Positions 46,936-57,230 are shown, counted from the stretch's first letter. The stretch: 64,000 bases of DNA from Kytococcus schroeteri (GCF_002847825.1 NZ_PKIZ01000013.1:1-64000), one strand, 5' to 3'. Translations and numbers: made by a program. The notes: generated by a model from the sequence alone, not told the origin.

Positions 46936-49023
46936 GTGGAGGAGGGCCTGCTCCCGGTCCCCGGCCTGGCCGTGCAGCGCACGGCCCCGCCGGGGGTGGG
47001 GGAGCTGGCCGCCTCGCACCCGGTGGCCCGGGTGCTGGTCTCCGGCGGCCTGCCGCACCTGGACCGGCCGTTCGACTACGTGGTGCCGGCCGACCTCGAC
47101 GACGACGCGGTGCCCGGCGCGCGAGTGACCGTCACCCTGGCAGGGCGGACCGAGGACGGGTGGATCACCGAGCGCCTGACCGCCAGCGACCACCCCGGCC
47201 AGCTCTCGCCGCTGCGCTCGGTGGTCTCGCCGCTGCCCGTGCTCACGCCCGCCCTGCACGCCACCTGTGCGGCCGTCGCGGCCCACTACGGCGGCACCGT
47301 GGCCGACGTGGTGCGCCTGGCCGTCCCGGCGCGCCACGCCACCGAGGAGAGGGCAGCCCTCGCCCTGGGGGAGCCGGGGCCCGTCGAGCGGCCCGTCGCC
47401 CCGACCCCGGGACCCGCGTGGACCGGCGTGCCGGCCGCCGGGGCGCTGCTGGCCCGCATCGCGGCAGGGGAGCACCCGGCCGCCGCCTGGGTGGCCACGC
47501 CCGACGGGGGCGACCCCGCGCGCCACTGGGCGCACGGGCTGCTGGACCTCGCGGTGGCCGCGGCGGCCTCCGGGCGGGGCGCGCTCCTGCTGGTGCCCGA
47601 CGACGCCGACGTGCAGACCGTGCTCGACCTCGCCGGCACCCGCTCCGAGGCCGTGCTGGGAGGGCTGGTGGGACTCACCGCCTCGCAGGGTCCGCGGGCG
47701 CGCTACGCCGCCTGGGTGCGGGTGCTGCTGGGGCACGCACGCCTGGTGGTGGGTACGCGGTCGGCGGCCTTCGCCCCGGTGGCCGACCTCGGGGTGGTGG
47801 CCTGGTGGGACGACGGCGACGGGTCCTGGTCCGAGCCGCGCACGCCCCGCCCGCACGTGCGGGAGGTGGCCGCCGCGCGCGCCCGCATCGAGGGCGCCGC
47901 GCTGGTCTCGGCCGGGCCAACGCGCACCGCCCGCGTGCAGTCCTGGGTGGAGTCCGGGCGGATGGCCGACCTCGCGCCGGCTGCGCGGGCCGCCCGGGCC
48001 GCGGCGCGGGTCCACGTGGCCGGCGAGGGGGTGGACCAGGAGCGCGACGCCGCGGCCCGGCGGGCGCGGATCCCCTCGGTGGCCTGGCAGGCCGCCCAGC
48101 GTGCCCTGCAGCACGGGCCGGTGCTCGTGCAGGTGCCACGCACCGGGTGGTCGGGGGCGGTCCGCTGCCGGGAGTGCGGCACCGCGGCCGCCTGCCACCT
48201 GTGCCCCGGGCACCTGGTGCAGCCGGGCGCGGGGCAGCCACCGCAGTGCGGCACCTGCGGCGAGGCGCCCCGTCACTGGGCCTGCACCCGGTGCGGGGGC
48301 CAGCGGTGGCGTCCTGCCGCGCCGGGCACGGAGCGCACCGCCCACGAGCTGGGCCGCGCCTTCCCCGGGGTGCGGGTGGTGACGAGCACCGCCGCCTCCC
48401 GCGTGGCCACGGTGGGGCCCGAGCCGGCGCTGGTCATCGCCACGCCGGGCGTGGAGCCCCGCCCCGAGGCCGGGTGGGCGGCGGCCCTGGTGCTGGACGG
48501 TGCGGTGACCCTGGAGCTGCCGGTGGCCGATGCCGAGGCGCAGGCCCTGCGGCGGTGGGTCTCCGGCACGGCCTCGGTGCGCCCGGACGGGCCCGGCATC
48601 GTGCTGTGCGGCGTGCCCGCCCACGCCGGCATCGACGCCGTGGAGGCCATGGTGCGGCGCGACCCGGTCTGGTACGCCCGCCGCCTGCTGGCCGAACGGA
48701 CCCAGGCGCACCTGCCGCCCGCGGTCTCGCTGGTGCACCTGGTGGGGCACCGGCAGGACGTCGAGGGGTCCCTGCAGGAGTTCACCGCCGCTCTGGACGC
48801 CGCCGAGGTGGTGGGGCCGGTGCCGGTGGGTGCCGCGGCCCTGCCCAGCCGGTGGGACGACCTCGACCCCGAGCAGGCCGCCCAGGCCTGGGTGCGCGTG
48901 CCGTGGGCGCACCACGCCGAGCTGGCCCGCACGGCCCACGACCTGCGCGCCCACCGGTCCGCGCGCCGCGCCACGGGACAGCTGGTGATGACCGTCGACC
49001 CGGAGGACTGGGTGGCTCCGTAG
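46936..49023 (+). CDS. priA: PriA-like primosomal protein lacking helicase motifs
   Basis: 695-residue actinobacterial PriA homologue. The N-terminal DNA-binding domain ([22 protein letters not shown]) is clear. Eight cysteines between C411 and about C453 ([13 protein letters not shown] and [16 protein letters not shown]) form the two zinc sites. The ATPase part lacks a GxGKT-type Walker A and a DEAH-type Walker B, so helicase activity is probably lost, as noted for other actinobacterial PriA. A structural role in replication restart is inferred. GTG 46936 is the best start. The gene sits between metK and fmt as in relatives. Confidence 0.9.
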   Translation: MEEGLLPVPGLAVQRTAPPGVGELAASHPVARVLVSGGLPHLDRPFDYVVPADLDDDAVPGARVTVTLAGRTEDGWITERLTASDHPGQLSPLRSVVSPLPVLTPALHATCAAVAAHYGGTVADVVRLAVPARHATEERAALALGEPGPVERPVAPTPGPAWTGVPAAGALLARIAAGEHPAAAWVATPDGGDPARHWAHGLLDLAVAAAASGRGALLLVPDDADVQTVLDLAGTRSEAVLGGLVGLTASQGPRARYAAWVRVLLGHARLVVGTRSAAFAPVADLGVVAWWDDGDGSWSEPRTPRPHVREVAAARARIEGAALVSAGPTRTARVQSWVESGRMADLAPAARAARAAARVHVAGEGVDQERDAAARRARIPSVAWQAAQRALQHGPVLVQVPRTGWSGAVRCRECGTAAACHLCPGHLVQPGAGQPPQCGTCGEAPRHWACTRCGGQRWRPAAPGTERTAHELGRAFPGVRVVTSTAASRVATVGPEPALVIATPGVEPRPEAGWAAALVLDGAVTLELPVADAEAQALRRWVSGTASVRPDGPGIVLCGVPAHAGIDAVEAMVRRDPVWYARRLLAERTQAHLPPAVSLVHLVGHRQDVEGSLQEFTAALDAAEVVGPVPVGAAALPSRWDDLDPEQAAQAWVRVPWAHHAELARTAHDLRAHRSARRATGQLVMTVDPEDWVAP

Positions 49024-49026
49024 ACT
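49021..49026 (+). promoter_or_regulatory. -10 box of a near-leaderless fmt promoter
   Basis: TAGACT begins on the priA stop codon (TAG 49021-49023). Predicted start is near 49033, leaving about 2 nt before GTG 49035. The 17-bp match to the region in gmk (43824-43840) spans the box and downstream bases. Confidence 0.4.
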
Positions 49027-49034
49027 TGCTCCTC

Positions 49035-49988
49035 GTGCGCATCCTCTTCGCCGGAACCCCGGACGTCGCCCTGCCCGCCCTGGACCACCTCGTGGCCGCC
49101 GGCCGGGCAGCGGACGGACCCGACCGACCCGAGGTGGTGGGGGTGCTGACCCGGCCCGACGCCCGCGTGGGGCGCGGCCGCAAGGTGCGCCCCAGCCCGG
49201 TCAAGGAGCGGGCCACCGAGCTCGGCCTGCCGGTGCTGGAGAGCGACCGGCCGTGGGAGGACGACACCCTGGCGGCCCTGCGCGAGCTGGCGCCGGACGT
49301 GGCCGGGGTGGTGGCCTACGGCGCGCTGCTCCCGGCATCGGTGCTGCAGGTGCCCGCGCACGGCTGGGTGAACCTGCACTTCAGCCTGCTGCCCGCCTGG
49401 CGGGGGGCGGCGCCGGTGCAGCGCGCGCTCATGGCCGGGGACGAGATCACCGGGGCCACCACCTTCGTGCTCGACGAGGGCATGGACACCGGCCCCGTGC
49501 TGGGCACGCTCACCGAGGCCGTGCGCCCCACCGACACCGCCGGCGACCTGCTGGACCGTCTGGCCCACGCCGGGGCGCCGCTGCTCACGCAGAGCCTCCT
49601 GGGCCTCGTGGACGGCTCGCTGCAGCCGATCGCCCAGCCGGCCGAGGGGGTCTCGCGTGCGCCCAAGCTGACCGTGCCGGAGGCGGAGCTCGACTTCGCG
49701 CTCCCGGCGTTCGCCGTGGCGCGGACCGTGGCCGGGTGCTCCCCGGCGCCGGGGGCGTGGACGACCTTCCGGGGCAACCGCCTCAAGGTGCTGCGTGCCG
49801 CAGCCGGCCCGGCCGTGACCGACCTGGCGCCCGGCCGCATCACCGTGCGCGAGGGGGCGGTGCTGGTCGGCACCGCGGCCGGCGCGCTGCGCCTCGTCAG
49901 CGTGCAACCGCCGGGCAAGCAGGAGATGGATGCCGACGCCTGGGCACGCGGTGCCCGTTTCGACGATGAGGAGGTCCTCGGTGGCTGA
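49035..49988 (+). CDS. fmt: Methionyl-tRNA formyltransferase
   Basis: Formylates initiator Met-tRNA, 317 aa. The N-terminal Rossmann domain begins [19 protein letters not shown]. The catalytic block is [19 protein letters not shown] with the Asn-His pair, and [17 protein letters not shown] carries the Asp. The C-terminal OB-like domain contacts tRNA. GTG 49035 gives the family start. It overlaps rsmB by 8 nt, so translation is coupled. Confidence 0.96.
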   Translation: MRILFAGTPDVALPALDHLVAAGRAADGPDRPEVVGVLTRPDARVGRGRKVRPSPVKERATELGLPVLESDRPWEDDTLAALRELAPDVAGVVAYGALLPASVLQVPAHGWVNLHFSLLPAWRGAAPVQRALMAGDEITGATTFVLDEGMDTGPVLGTLTEAVRPTDTAGDLLDRLAHAGAPLLTQSLLGLVDGSLQPIAQPAEGVSRAPKLTVPEAELDFALPAFAVARTVAGCSPAPGAWTTFRGNRLKVLRAAAGPAVTDLAPGRITVREGAVLVGTAAGALRLVSVQPPGKQEMDADAWARGARFDDEEVLGG

Positions 49989-51558
49989 GCAGGAGATCAC
50001 CCGGTCCCGGGGCGGGCCCCGCCGGGACGACCGCCGGGGCGAGCGGCGAGGTGGCCCGCAGGGCCAGCGCCGCGAGGGCGGCCCCCGCGGCGAGCACGGG
50101 CGCAGCGCCCACGCCCCCCGGCAGCGCTCCCGCAAGGCCGACGCCCCGCGCACCGCCGCCTGGCACCTGCTGGGGGGCGTCGACGAGGGGGCCTACGCCA
50201 ACCTCGAGCTGCCCCACGTGATGCGCCGCTTCCGCCTCTCGGGCCGCGACGCCGCGTTCGCCACCGAGCTGGCCTTCGGCACGGTGCGCAGGCAGGGCTT
50301 CTACGACCTGGTCATCGCCAGGGCCACGGGCCGCGAGGTCGAGGGCCTGGACCCCGAGTTGCTGCGCACCCTGCGGCTGGGCGCCCACCAGGCCCTCTCG
50401 ATGCGGGTGCCTCCCCACGCGGCGGCCGACCAGACCGTGGCCCTGGCCCGGTGGGTCAACGGCTCCGGCCCGGCCCGCCTGGTGAACGCTGCCATGCACC
50501 GCATGACCGAGAAGGACGCCGAGGCGTGGATGGACGAGGTCACCGAGGGCCTGTCCGGTCCCGACCTGCTCGCCGCCCGCCACTCCCACCCCACGTGGAT
50601 GGTGCGTGCCCTCATGGCCGGCCTGCTCGACCGCGGCCGCCCCGCCGAGGAGGTGGAGGCGCTGCTGGAGAGCCACAACACCCCGGCGCTGGTCTCCCTG
50701 GTGGCCCGACCCGGCTGGGTGGAGGTCGACGAGCTCCTCGAGCAGCCCACGGTGGAGGACGGCCGCTGGGCGCCCACCGCGGTGACCCTCACCGAGGGCG
50801 CTCCCGGCGGGATCCGTGCCGTGGAGGAGGGCCGCGCCGGTGTGCAGGACGAGGGCTCCCAGCTCGCCGCCCTCGCGCTGGCCGGCGCCCCCACCCTCGG
50901 TGAGGACACCGGCGCCTGGCTCGACCTGTGCGCCGGCCCCGGCGGCAAGGCTGCCCTGCTGGCCACCACCGCGCACCGCCGTGGTGCACGCCTCGTGGCC
51001 AACGAGGTGCACCAGCACCGCGCCGACCTCGTGGAGCGTGCCCTGCACCCGGTGAACGTGCCCGAGGCCGACCAGCCCGAGGTGGAGGTGGTGGTCGGCG
51101 ACGGCGCCGAGTACGCCACCGCCCACCGGGACGCCTTCGACCGTGTCCTGGTGGACGTGCCGTGCACCGGGCTGGGGGCGCTGCGCCGCCGCCCGGAGGC
51201 CCGGTGGCGCCGCCAACCGGCCGACCTGGCCCAGCTGGCCCCCACGCAGCGTGCGCTCCTCGGCGGAGCCCTCGACGCGGTGCGCCCCGGCGGAGTGGTG
51301 GCCTACGTGACCTGCTCACCCCACCCGGCCGAGACCTCGGTGGTGGTGGACGACGTGGTGGCCCGCAGGGGCGACGCGGAGCTGCTGGAGGTGGCGCCCG
51401 TGCTGCGCGAGGTGGCCCCCGCCCTGGCGGACGCCGAGCTCGAGGTGGCGGCCGGCGCCAAGGGTGCCCGTGCCACCTCGGTGCAGCTGTGGCCGCACGT
51501 CCACGGCACCGACGCCATGTACATCGCCCTGCTGCGCCGCACCCCGGAGGCCTCATGA
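49981..51558 (+). CDS. rsmB: 16S rRNA (cytosine-967-C5)-methyltransferase RsmB (Sun/Fmu)
   Basis: 525 aa. A 50-residue Arg/Gly-rich tail comes first, followed by a NusB-like RNA-binding domain ([26 protein letters not shown]) and a SAM methyltransferase domain. Visible motifs are [15 protein letters not shown] (SAM), [19 protein letters not shown] (first Cys) and [11 protein letters not shown] (catalytic Cys). GTG 49981 lies behind GAGGAGG, which decides the start over ATG 49966. The NusB-like domain matches actinobacterial RsmB. It overlaps rpe as ATGA. Confidence 0.94.
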   Translation: MAEQEITRSRGGPRRDDRRGERRGGPQGQRREGGPRGEHGRSAHAPRQRSRKADAPRTAAWHLLGGVDEGAYANLELPHVMRRFRLSGRDAAFATELAFGTVRRQGFYDLVIARATGREVEGLDPELLRTLRLGAHQALSMRVPPHAAADQTVALARWVNGSGPARLVNAAMHRMTEKDAEAWMDEVTEGLSGPDLLAARHSHPTWMVRALMAGLLDRGRPAEEVEALLESHNTPALVSLVARPGWVEVDELLEQPTVEDGRWAPTAVTLTEGAPGGIRAVEEGRAGVQDEGSQLAALALAGAPTLGEDTGAWLDLCAGPGGKAALLATTAHRRGARLVANEVHQHRADLVERALHPVNVPEADQPEVEVVVGDGAEYATAHRDAFDRVLVDVPCTGLGALRRRPEARWRRQPADLAQLAPTQRALLGGALDAVRPGGVVAYVTCSPHPAETSVVVDDVVARRGDAELLEVAPVLREVAPALADAELEVAAGAKGARATSVQLWPHVHGTDAMYIALLRRTPEAS

Positions 51559-52256
51559 CCCGCCCCCTGCACGTCCACCCCAGCATCCTGGCCAGCGACT
51601 TCACGCGGCTGGGGGCCGAGCTGCAGCGCATCGTGAGCGCCGACGCCGCCCACGTGGACGTCATGGACAACCACTTCGTGCCCAACCTCACCATCGGCCT
51701 GCCGGTGGTGGAGGCCCTGCAGAAGGTGACCCCGGTGCCGCTGGACCTGCACCTCATGATCGAGGAGGTGGACCAGTGGGGACCGCGCTACGCCGAGACC
51801 GGCGCGCACTCGGTGACCTTCCACGTGGAGGCCAGCCGCGACCCCCGCCAGCTGGCGCGCGACCTGCGCTCGGCCGGCTCCCGCGCCGCGATGGCGCTCA
51901 AGCCGGGCACCCCCTTCGCGGACTACGCCGACCTGCTGCCCGAGCTGGACATGGTGCTGGTGATGACCGTGGAGCCCGGCTTCGGCGGGCAGTCGTTCAT
52001 GCACGACCAGCTCGAGGTGGTGCGCGAGGTGCGCCGGGCGGTGGGGGAGTCCGGGCTCGACCTGGCGATCCAGGTGGACGGCGGCGTGGACGCCGACACT
52101 GTGGTCGACGCCGCCGCGGCCGGGGCCGACGTGTTCGTGGCCGGGTCGGCCGTGTTCCGCGGTGACGACGTGGCCGGCGCCATCGCCGACCTGCGGGTGG
52201 GTGCCCTGCGAGGGGCGCGCAGCCAGGGCGACGGCGAGCCGGGGAGCGGCCGATGA
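51555..52256 (+). CDS. rpe: Ribulose-phosphate 3-epimerase
   Basis: TIM-barrel enzyme of the pentose phosphate pathway, 233 aa. Landmarks are VHPSILASDFTRLGAEL, HVDVMDNHFVPNLTIGLPVV with metal ligands His and Asp, LDLHLMIEE, MTVEPGFGGQSFM and QVDGGVDADTV. A Gly/Arg-rich tail of about 20 residues extends past the barrel. It overlaps rsmB and the PH-domain gene by 4 nt each. Riboflavin genes often follow rpe in relatives but are not here. Confidence 0.96.
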   Translation: MTRPLHVHPSILASDFTRLGAELQRIVSADAAHVDVMDNHFVPNLTIGLPVVEALQKVTPVPLDLHLMIEEVDQWGPRYAETGAHSVTFHVEASRDPRQLARDLRSAGSRAAMALKPGTPFADYADLLPELDMVLVMTVEPGFGGQSFMHDQLEVVREVRRAVGESGLDLAIQVDGGVDADTVVDAAAAGADVFVAGSAVFRGDDVAGAIADLRVGALRGARSQGDGEPGSGR

Positions 52257-52723
52257 GCCGCCGGTCCGCGCCCGACGCCGCGCCCGACGCCGCGCCCACC
52301 CCGGACGCCCTGCGCCCCTTCGTGCCCCGGCGCGGCCGGTGGGTGGCCATGGGCTCGGCGGTGGTACTCGTGGTGATGTTCACCGCCATCGCCGTGCTCG
52401 CGCCCGGGTTCACCCCGGTGGACCGCACGATGACCGTGCTGGCCGGCCTGGGCATCGCGGCCTTCCTGTGGCGCTACGCGATGATCCGCGCGGTGCCGGA
52501 CCGGCAGGGCATGACCGTGCGCAACCTCTTCACCACGCAGCGCGTCGAGTGGTCCGAGGTGCGCGGTGTGGTCTTCACCCCCGGCGACCCGTGGGTGCGC
52601 CTGCAGCGCACCGGTGGGCAGGAGGACCTCGCCGTCATGGCCGTGCAGGCCGCTGACGGGGAGGCCGTCTCGCAGGCCGAGGCGAGCCGCCTGGCCGGCA
52701 TCGTCCAGGCGCTGCGCGGCTGA
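52253..52723 (+). CDS. Small membrane protein with a bacterial PH domain
   Basis: 156 residues. An Ala/Pro-rich start is followed by two membrane spans (about 33-52 and 60-78) and a C-terminal domain with the pattern of actinobacterial PH-like proteins (DRQGMTVRNLFTTQRVEWSEVRGVVFTPGDPWVRLQ). Function is unknown; PH-like domains of this type are widespread membrane-associated modules. It overlaps rpe and is the last gene of the long plus-strand block. The 32-bp gap to the convergent exporter gene holds no clear terminator. Confidence 0.75.
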   Translation: MSRRSAPDAAPDAAPTPDALRPFVPRRGRWVAMGSAVVLVVMFTAIAVLAPGFTPVDRTMTVLAGLGIAAFLWRYAMIRAVPDRQGMTVRNLFTTQRVEWSEVRGVVFTPGDPWVRLQRTGGQEDLAVMAVQAADGEAVSQAEASRLAGIVQALRG

Positions 52724-52755
52724 GGCGCGGAGGCCCGCGCTGCGGACGGAGCGGC

Positions 52756-53946
52756 TCAGTCCTCGTCGCGGGCGGCGTGGCGGTCCCGGTAGCGGGAGGG
52801 CACGCGGACCCGTGCCTCGCCGTAGGACAGCCCGGTGACCATGTACATGTCCACGATGATGGAGCGCACCTGGGCGCGGATCACCTCGGCGCTCAGCGAG
52901 GGGTCGTCGGCCTGGTGGTTGCTCAGCTCGGCGAGCTCGCCGAGTTCGAGGCGCACCGACCCCATCGAGTCCGGGTCGTCCAGGGCGTCGACGAGCAGGG
53001 CGGCCACGTCGGCGGCCTCGGCCACGAGCTCCACGTAGGCGTGCGGGACGGGTTCCCCCTCGAGGATGGCCACGTCGGCGCGGCGTACCAGCACGCGGGC
53101 GTTGCGCACCAGCCGGTCCAGTGCCGTGACCTGCCGGTCCATGCCGCGCAGGTCGCGGCGACGGCGCCACTGCCAGGGCACGGTGTGGGCGATGGCCGAG
53201 CCCTCCTCCACCTGACTGCGCATCTCGCTGATGAGCCGGTCGGTGTAGCGGGCGTCGCGCAACGCCTCGCCGACGATCTTCTCGTCGCGCTCGCTCAGGC
53301 CGTGCGCGGTGCGGTCGAGCAGGCGGGAGACCTCCCGGGTGAGGCGGCGCGCCACGCGGCGCGGCTTGTGCAGCGGCGACATCGGGTTGAGGGCCGCGAT
53401 GGCCACGGCCACCAGCCCGCCGATGACGGCGTCGACCCAGCGGGAGAACGCCCCACCGGGCAGCACGGTGGCCGTGGCCACCACCACGCCCTGCACGCCG
53501 GCCTGGATGGTGAGCAGGCTGCCGGCTCCCCAGACCGAGGCGGCCACCATCGCGAGCATGGCGATGAGGGCGGTCTGCCACGCCCCCGCGCCCAGGAAGT
53601 GGAGGATGAGCTCGCCGGTGAAGATGCCGGTGGCGGCGCCGGCGGTGATCTCCAGGGCCCGGGTGATGCGCTGCCCGAAGTTCATGCCCAGGCAGACCAC
53701 GGCCACCACGCCGGCGAAGATCGGGGCCTCGTGACCGAACACGTGGTGGGCCACCCACCACGCGATGCCGGCACCCGCCGAGGCCTGGAGGATGGGCAGT
53801 ATCCGCTCCTGGAGGTGGTCACGGCGGCGACGGGCGGCGGAGGCCGACCAGCGCCGGGCGCGTTCGAAGGCCCGGAGCTGCCGGGCGGCCTCGCCCTGCA
53901 CCCTGATGCTGCCGGTGGTCGTCCGCCGGACCGGCGTTCCGCTCAC
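52756..53946 (-). CDS. Aromatic acid exporter family (ArAE/FUSC-like) membrane protein
   Basis: 396 residues. A basic N-terminus is followed by about six membrane spans in two hydrophobic blocks (ILPILQASAGAGIAWWVAHH to ALIAMLAMVAASVWG and onward), then a long cytoplasmic helical domain (about 210-396) with a basic Arg-rich start. This matches the ArAE_1 family, members of which are thought to export aromatic acids; substrate here is not known. GTG 53946 overlaps the kinase stop as GTGA and fixes the start, as an upstream extension would be very Pro/Arg-rich. Confidence 0.8.
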   Translation of the reverse strand: MSGTPVRRTTTGSIRVQGEAARQLRAFERARRWSASAARRRRDHLQERILPILQASAGAGIAWWVAHHVFGHEAPIFAGVVAVVCLGMNFGQRITRALEITAGAATGIFTGELILHFLGAGAWQTALIAMLAMVAASVWGAGSLLTIQAGVQGVVVATATVLPGGAFSRWVDAVIGGLVAVAIAALNPMSPLHKPRRVARRLTREVSRLLDRTAHGLSERDEKIVGEALRDARYTDRLISEMRSQVEEGSAIAHTVPWQWRRRRDLRGMDRQVTALDRLVRNARVLVRRADVAILEGEPVPHAYVELVAEAADVAALLVDALDDPDSMGSVRLELGELAELSNHQADDPSLSAEVIRAQVRSIIVDMYMVTGLSYGEARVRVPSRYRDRHAARDED

Positions 53947-54572
53947 GCCCTGCTCCTCTCCTCGTCGACGCCTGACCGCTCCACGAGCTGGTCGTGGTGC
54001 GGGGGGTGGGCGGCCAGCAGCCGGTCCTCGGCCCGGGCCCAGCCGTGCCACCATGGTGGGGTGCCGGGCGCGGTGCTGGTGGCGTCCTCGCGCCGTGCCA
54101 CCGCGGTGCGCCGCAGATCGGCGGGGGCCTGCAGCCAGACCACGTGGTCGTAGGCCCCACGGGCCGGTGGGGCCGAGCAGCCCACACCCTCCACCACCAC
54201 AACACCGGTGGGCGGCAGATCCATCCGGCCCAGGGCGGTGTACCGCTCGACCGCCCAGTCCCAGCGGGGCCAGGTCACCGCGGTGGCGCCCTCCCGCAGG
54301 GGGCGCAGCACGTGCCAGTCGAGCAGCGCGGGGGCCGCCGTGAGCCCCTCCCAGCCGGGGTAGAGCTCCTCCACGGCCACCAGCCCCACGTGGTCGGTGG
54401 GCACGCCCAACCGCTCGGCGGCGTGGGCGCGGAGGTGGGCCGCGTAGGTGGTCTTGCCGGAGCCGGAGCGTCCGTCGACGGCCACGAGCACCGGACGCCC
54501 CCGACCCACCCGGTGCGCCACGGCCGCCCAGGTCTCCCGGACGGCCGCGGCGGTCACCGGGTCGGCACCCAC
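53943..54572 (-). CDS. P-loop nucleoside kinase-like protein (uridine kinase type)
   Basis: 209 residues. Walker A is VAVDGRSGSGKTT near residue 30. The middle part resembles uridine kinase-like proteins (VEELYPGWEGLTAAPALLDWHVLRPL, VVVVEGVGCSA). No close family function is certain, so the substrate is left open. The start codon is GTG. It sits 1 bp after the TIGR03085 gene and overlaps the exporter gene, so the three form a minus-strand operon. Confidence 0.75.
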   Translation of the reverse strand: MGADPVTAAAVRETWAAVAHRVGRGRPVLVAVDGRSGSGKTTYAAHLRAHAAERLGVPTDHVGLVAVEELYPGWEGLTAAPALLDWHVLRPLREGATAVTWPRWDWAVERYTALGRMDLPPTGVVVVEGVGCSAPPARGAYDHVVWLQAPADLRRTAVARREDATSTAPGTPPWWHGWARAEDRLLAAHPPHHDQLVERSGVDEERSRA

Positions 54573-54573
54573 C

Positions 54574-55263
54574 TCAGAGGGCCCGCCGGTGGGCGCGCAG
54601 GGCCGCCACGTCGGCCGGGTCGCCCTCGAGGGTCACGCGGGCGGCGTCCTCGCGGCCGAAGGAGAAGAGCAGCAGCTCCACCGGCTCCCCGGTCACCACC
54701 ACGGTGTTCCGCCCCGCCGGGGGACGGCGCACGGCGGCCCGCCCGGTGCCGGGGGCCACGAGCACCACGCCCACCGGCGCCTTGCGGTGGGTCAGGCGCG
54801 CGGCCCGGGAGACCGCGGCCCAGGCGGCCTGCTGGAGATCGGCGTCCTCCCGGGGCTCCCAGCCCGGGGTGGCGCGGCGCGCGTCCTCGTGGTGCACCAC
54901 GTACTCGGCGATGTTGATGGCCGGTCCCACGCCGGGCAGGGCGAAGGGCATCCACGGTGCGGGCCCACGGGAGAAGGTGGCCAGCAGGGTTCCCCAGTCC
55001 CGGGCGGCGAACTCGTCCTGCACCGCGGCGGTGTGGGAGCGGGCCGGGCCGGGCAGCCCGATGCCGGGCAGCACGTCGGGACGGCGCTCTCGCACCACCA
55101 TGTGGGCGAGCATGTCGCGGGTGGTCCACCCCTCGCAGAGCGTGGGGGCGTCGGGGCCCAGCGAGCGCAGCGTGGCCACGAGGGCGGCACGCTCGCGCTC
55201 CACCAGGGCGGCGGTGCTCGGGCGGGTGTCGGAGGACGGGTTCGCGGACGCGGTGGGAGCCAT
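54574..55263 (-). CDS. TIGR03085 family protein (DinB/maleylpyruvate-isomerase-like fold)
   Basis: 229 residues matching the actinobacterial TIGR03085 family: RAALVATLRSLGPDAPTLCEGWTTRDMLAHMVVRERRPDVLPG, with AEYVVHHEDARRA. Conserved His residues (in AHMVVRERR and VVHHEDARR) resemble the metal site of mycothiol-dependent enzymes of the DinB fold. Function is not established. It is first in the operon and divergent from the ABC exporter, with 137 bp between start codons, in which I see no firm promoter. Confidence 0.85.
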   Translation of the reverse strand: MAPTASANPSSDTRPSTAALVERERAALVATLRSLGPDAPTLCEGWTTRDMLAHMVVRERRPDVLPGIGLPGPARSHTAAVQDEFAARDWGTLLATFSRGPAPWMPFALPGVGPAINIAEYVVHHEDARRATPGWEPREDADLQQAAWAAVSRAARLTHRKAPVGVVLVAPGTGRAAVRRPPAGRNTVVVTGEPVELLLFSFGREDAARVTLEGDPADVAALRAHRRAL

Positions 55264-55400
55264 GCGGCCATCCTGTCACCGCCGACCGACAACCTGCTGG
55301 ACGGTGCCCGGGCGCCGGCTGGGAGGGCTCCCGCAGGAGGTCGTCGGTGCTGCGTGAGAGTGTGAGGTCCACGTCACCCACCTGTCCACGGAGGTCCCTC

Positions 55401-57230
55401 GTGCGCGTCGCCACCGGCCGGTCGTCCACCGACCTGCTCACGGAGCAGGTCTCCGGCGTGGAGGCCCTCGCGGTGGTGTGGCGCGGCATCCGCCGGGAGC
55501 CCGGCTGGTTCACCCTGGCCGTGCTCGGCTCCGTGGTCTGGGCGGGGTCCATCGTCGGGGTTTCCCGCGCCGTCGGCTGGGCGGTGGAGCACGTCGTCGA
55601 GCCGGCCGCCGGGCAGGGTTCGGTCACCTGGCGGGCGGCCCTCACCGGCTTCGCCGTCGTCCTGGGCGCCTACCTCCTCCAGGCGGCCTCGATGCTGGTG
55701 CGGCGCCTCTCGGCGGGCCTCGTGACCTTCCGGCTGGGTGCCACCTACCGGCGGCTCGTCACGGACGCCTACCTGCGCCTGCCGCTCTCGTGGCACCGGC
55801 GGCACCCGGGCGGGCAGCTGCTGAGCAACGCCAACGCCGACGTCGACACCACCTGGCGCATCTTCATGCCCCTGCCCATGTTCGTCGGAGTGCTCTTCCT
55901 GCTGGTCTTCGCGGGGGTCTCGATGAACCTGGTGGACCCCCTGCTGGCCGCGGTGGGGGCCGTCGTCTTCCCCGTGCTGGCGGCGCTGAACATCTGGTAC
56001 CAGCGGGTGATGTCGCCCCGGGCGCAGACCACCCAGGAGCTGCGCGGCGAGGTCTCGCGGGTGGCGCACGAGAGCTTCGAGGCCGGGCTGCTCGTGAAGT
56101 CGATGGGGCGGGAGGACGCCGAGGCCGGGCGCTTCGGTGCCAGCGCCACCGACCTGCGCGACGCGGCGGTCTCCATGGGCCGGGTCCGTGGCCTGTTCGA
56201 CCCCCTCATCGAGGCCCTGCCGCAGGTGGGCACCCTGGCCGTGCTCGTGGTGGGCACCTGGCGGGCGTCCCACGGGCACGTGAGCACCGGCGAGGTGGTG
56301 CAGGTGGCCTATTTGTTCACCATGATGGCCATGCCGGTGCGGGCCCTGGGCTGGACGCTCTCGGAGGCCCCGGCATCGGCGGTGGGCTGGCGACGGGTGC
56401 AGGCCGTGCTCACGGCCCCGACCGGTCCGGCGGCCGGGACCCGCCGGCTGCCGGGGACGGGCGGGCTCGCGGTGCGCGTGCGCGGACTCGTCCACGCCCA
56501 CGAGGACGCCTCGGACGACCCGGCGCTGCGGGGCGTGGACCTCGACCTGCCGGCGGGCTCCACGGTGGCGCTCGTGGGGGCCACCGGGGCGGGGAAGTCG
56601 ACGCTCGCCTCGGCGGCGCTCGGACTCGTGCGGCCGACCGCGGGCACCATCGAGTACGACGGGGTGCCGCTGGAGGAGGTGGCGCCCGAGGCCCTCGTGG
56701 GGGCGGCCTCCCTGGTGGAGCAGACGGCCTTCCTCTTCGACGACACCGTCCGCTTCAACGTGGCCCTGGGCGCCGACCTCGGCGACGAGGAGCTCTGGGC
56801 CGCCCTGGAGCTCGCACAGGCGGCCGACTTCGTGCGCGCCCTGCCCGACGGGCTCGACCAGCAGGTGGGGGAGCGGGGCGGCTCGCTCTCCGGCGGTCAG
56901 CGCCAGCGCATCGCCCTGGCCCGCGCCGTGGTCCGCCGCCCGCGGTTCCTCGTCCTCGACGACGCCACGAGCGCCCTCGACCCGGCGGTGGAGCAGGCCG
57001 TGCTCTCCCGGCTGCGGGAGGCCCGGGCGGGCATGACGGTGCTCGTAGTGGCCTACCGCATGGCCACCATTGCGCTGGCGGACACGGTCGCCTACCTCGA
57101 GGACGGCCGGGTGGTGGCCACCGGCTCTCACGCCGAGCTCATGGCCAGCCAGCCCGGCTACGCCCGCGTGGTGGGGGCCTACGCCGTCGACCACGCCCAG
57201 CGGCAGGAGCAGGACGGGGGCCGGGCATGA
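55401..57230 (+). CDS. ABC exporter subunit with degenerate ATP site (heterodimer partner 1)
   Basis: 609-residue half-transporter: about six membrane spans (to about 330) then an ATPase domain. Walker A GATGAGKS (393-400) and signature [15 protein letters not shown] are normal. The catalytic Glu after Walker B is Asp (D521 in LVLDDATSALD) and the switch His is Tyr (Y552 in VAYRMAT). Such changes mark the degenerate half of heterodimeric exporters. GTG 55401 has GGAGGT 5 nt upstream. It overlaps the next subunit as ATGA. Cargo is unknown. It occupies the place where trpE is often found in relatives. Confidence 0.9.
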   Translation: MRVATGRSSTDLLTEQVSGVEALAVVWRGIRREPGWFTLAVLGSVVWAGSIVGVSRAVGWAVEHVVEPAAGQGSVTWRAALTGFAVVLGAYLLQAASMLVRRLSAGLVTFRLGATYRRLVTDAYLRLPLSWHRRHPGGQLLSNANADVDTTWRIFMPLPMFVGVLFLLVFAGVSMNLVDPLLAAVGAVVFPVLAALNIWYQRVMSPRAQTTQELRGEVSRVAHESFEAGLLVKSMGREDAEAGRFGASATDLRDAAVSMGRVRGLFDPLIEALPQVGTLAVLVVGTWRASHGHVSTGEVVQVAYLFTMMAMPVRALGWTLSEAPASAVGWRRVQAVLTAPTGPAAGTRRLPGTGGLAVRVRGLVHAHEDASDDPALRGVDLDLPAGSTVALVGATGAGKSTLASAALGLVRPTAGTIEYDGVPLEEVAPEALVGAASLVEQTAFLFDDTVRFNVALGADLGDEELWAALELAQAADFVRALPDGLDQQVGERGGSLSGGQRQRIALARAVVRRPRFLVLDDATSALDPAVEQAVLSRLREARAGMTVLVVAYRMATIALADTVAYLEDGRVVATGSHAELMASQPGYARVVGAYAVDHAQRQEQDGGRA

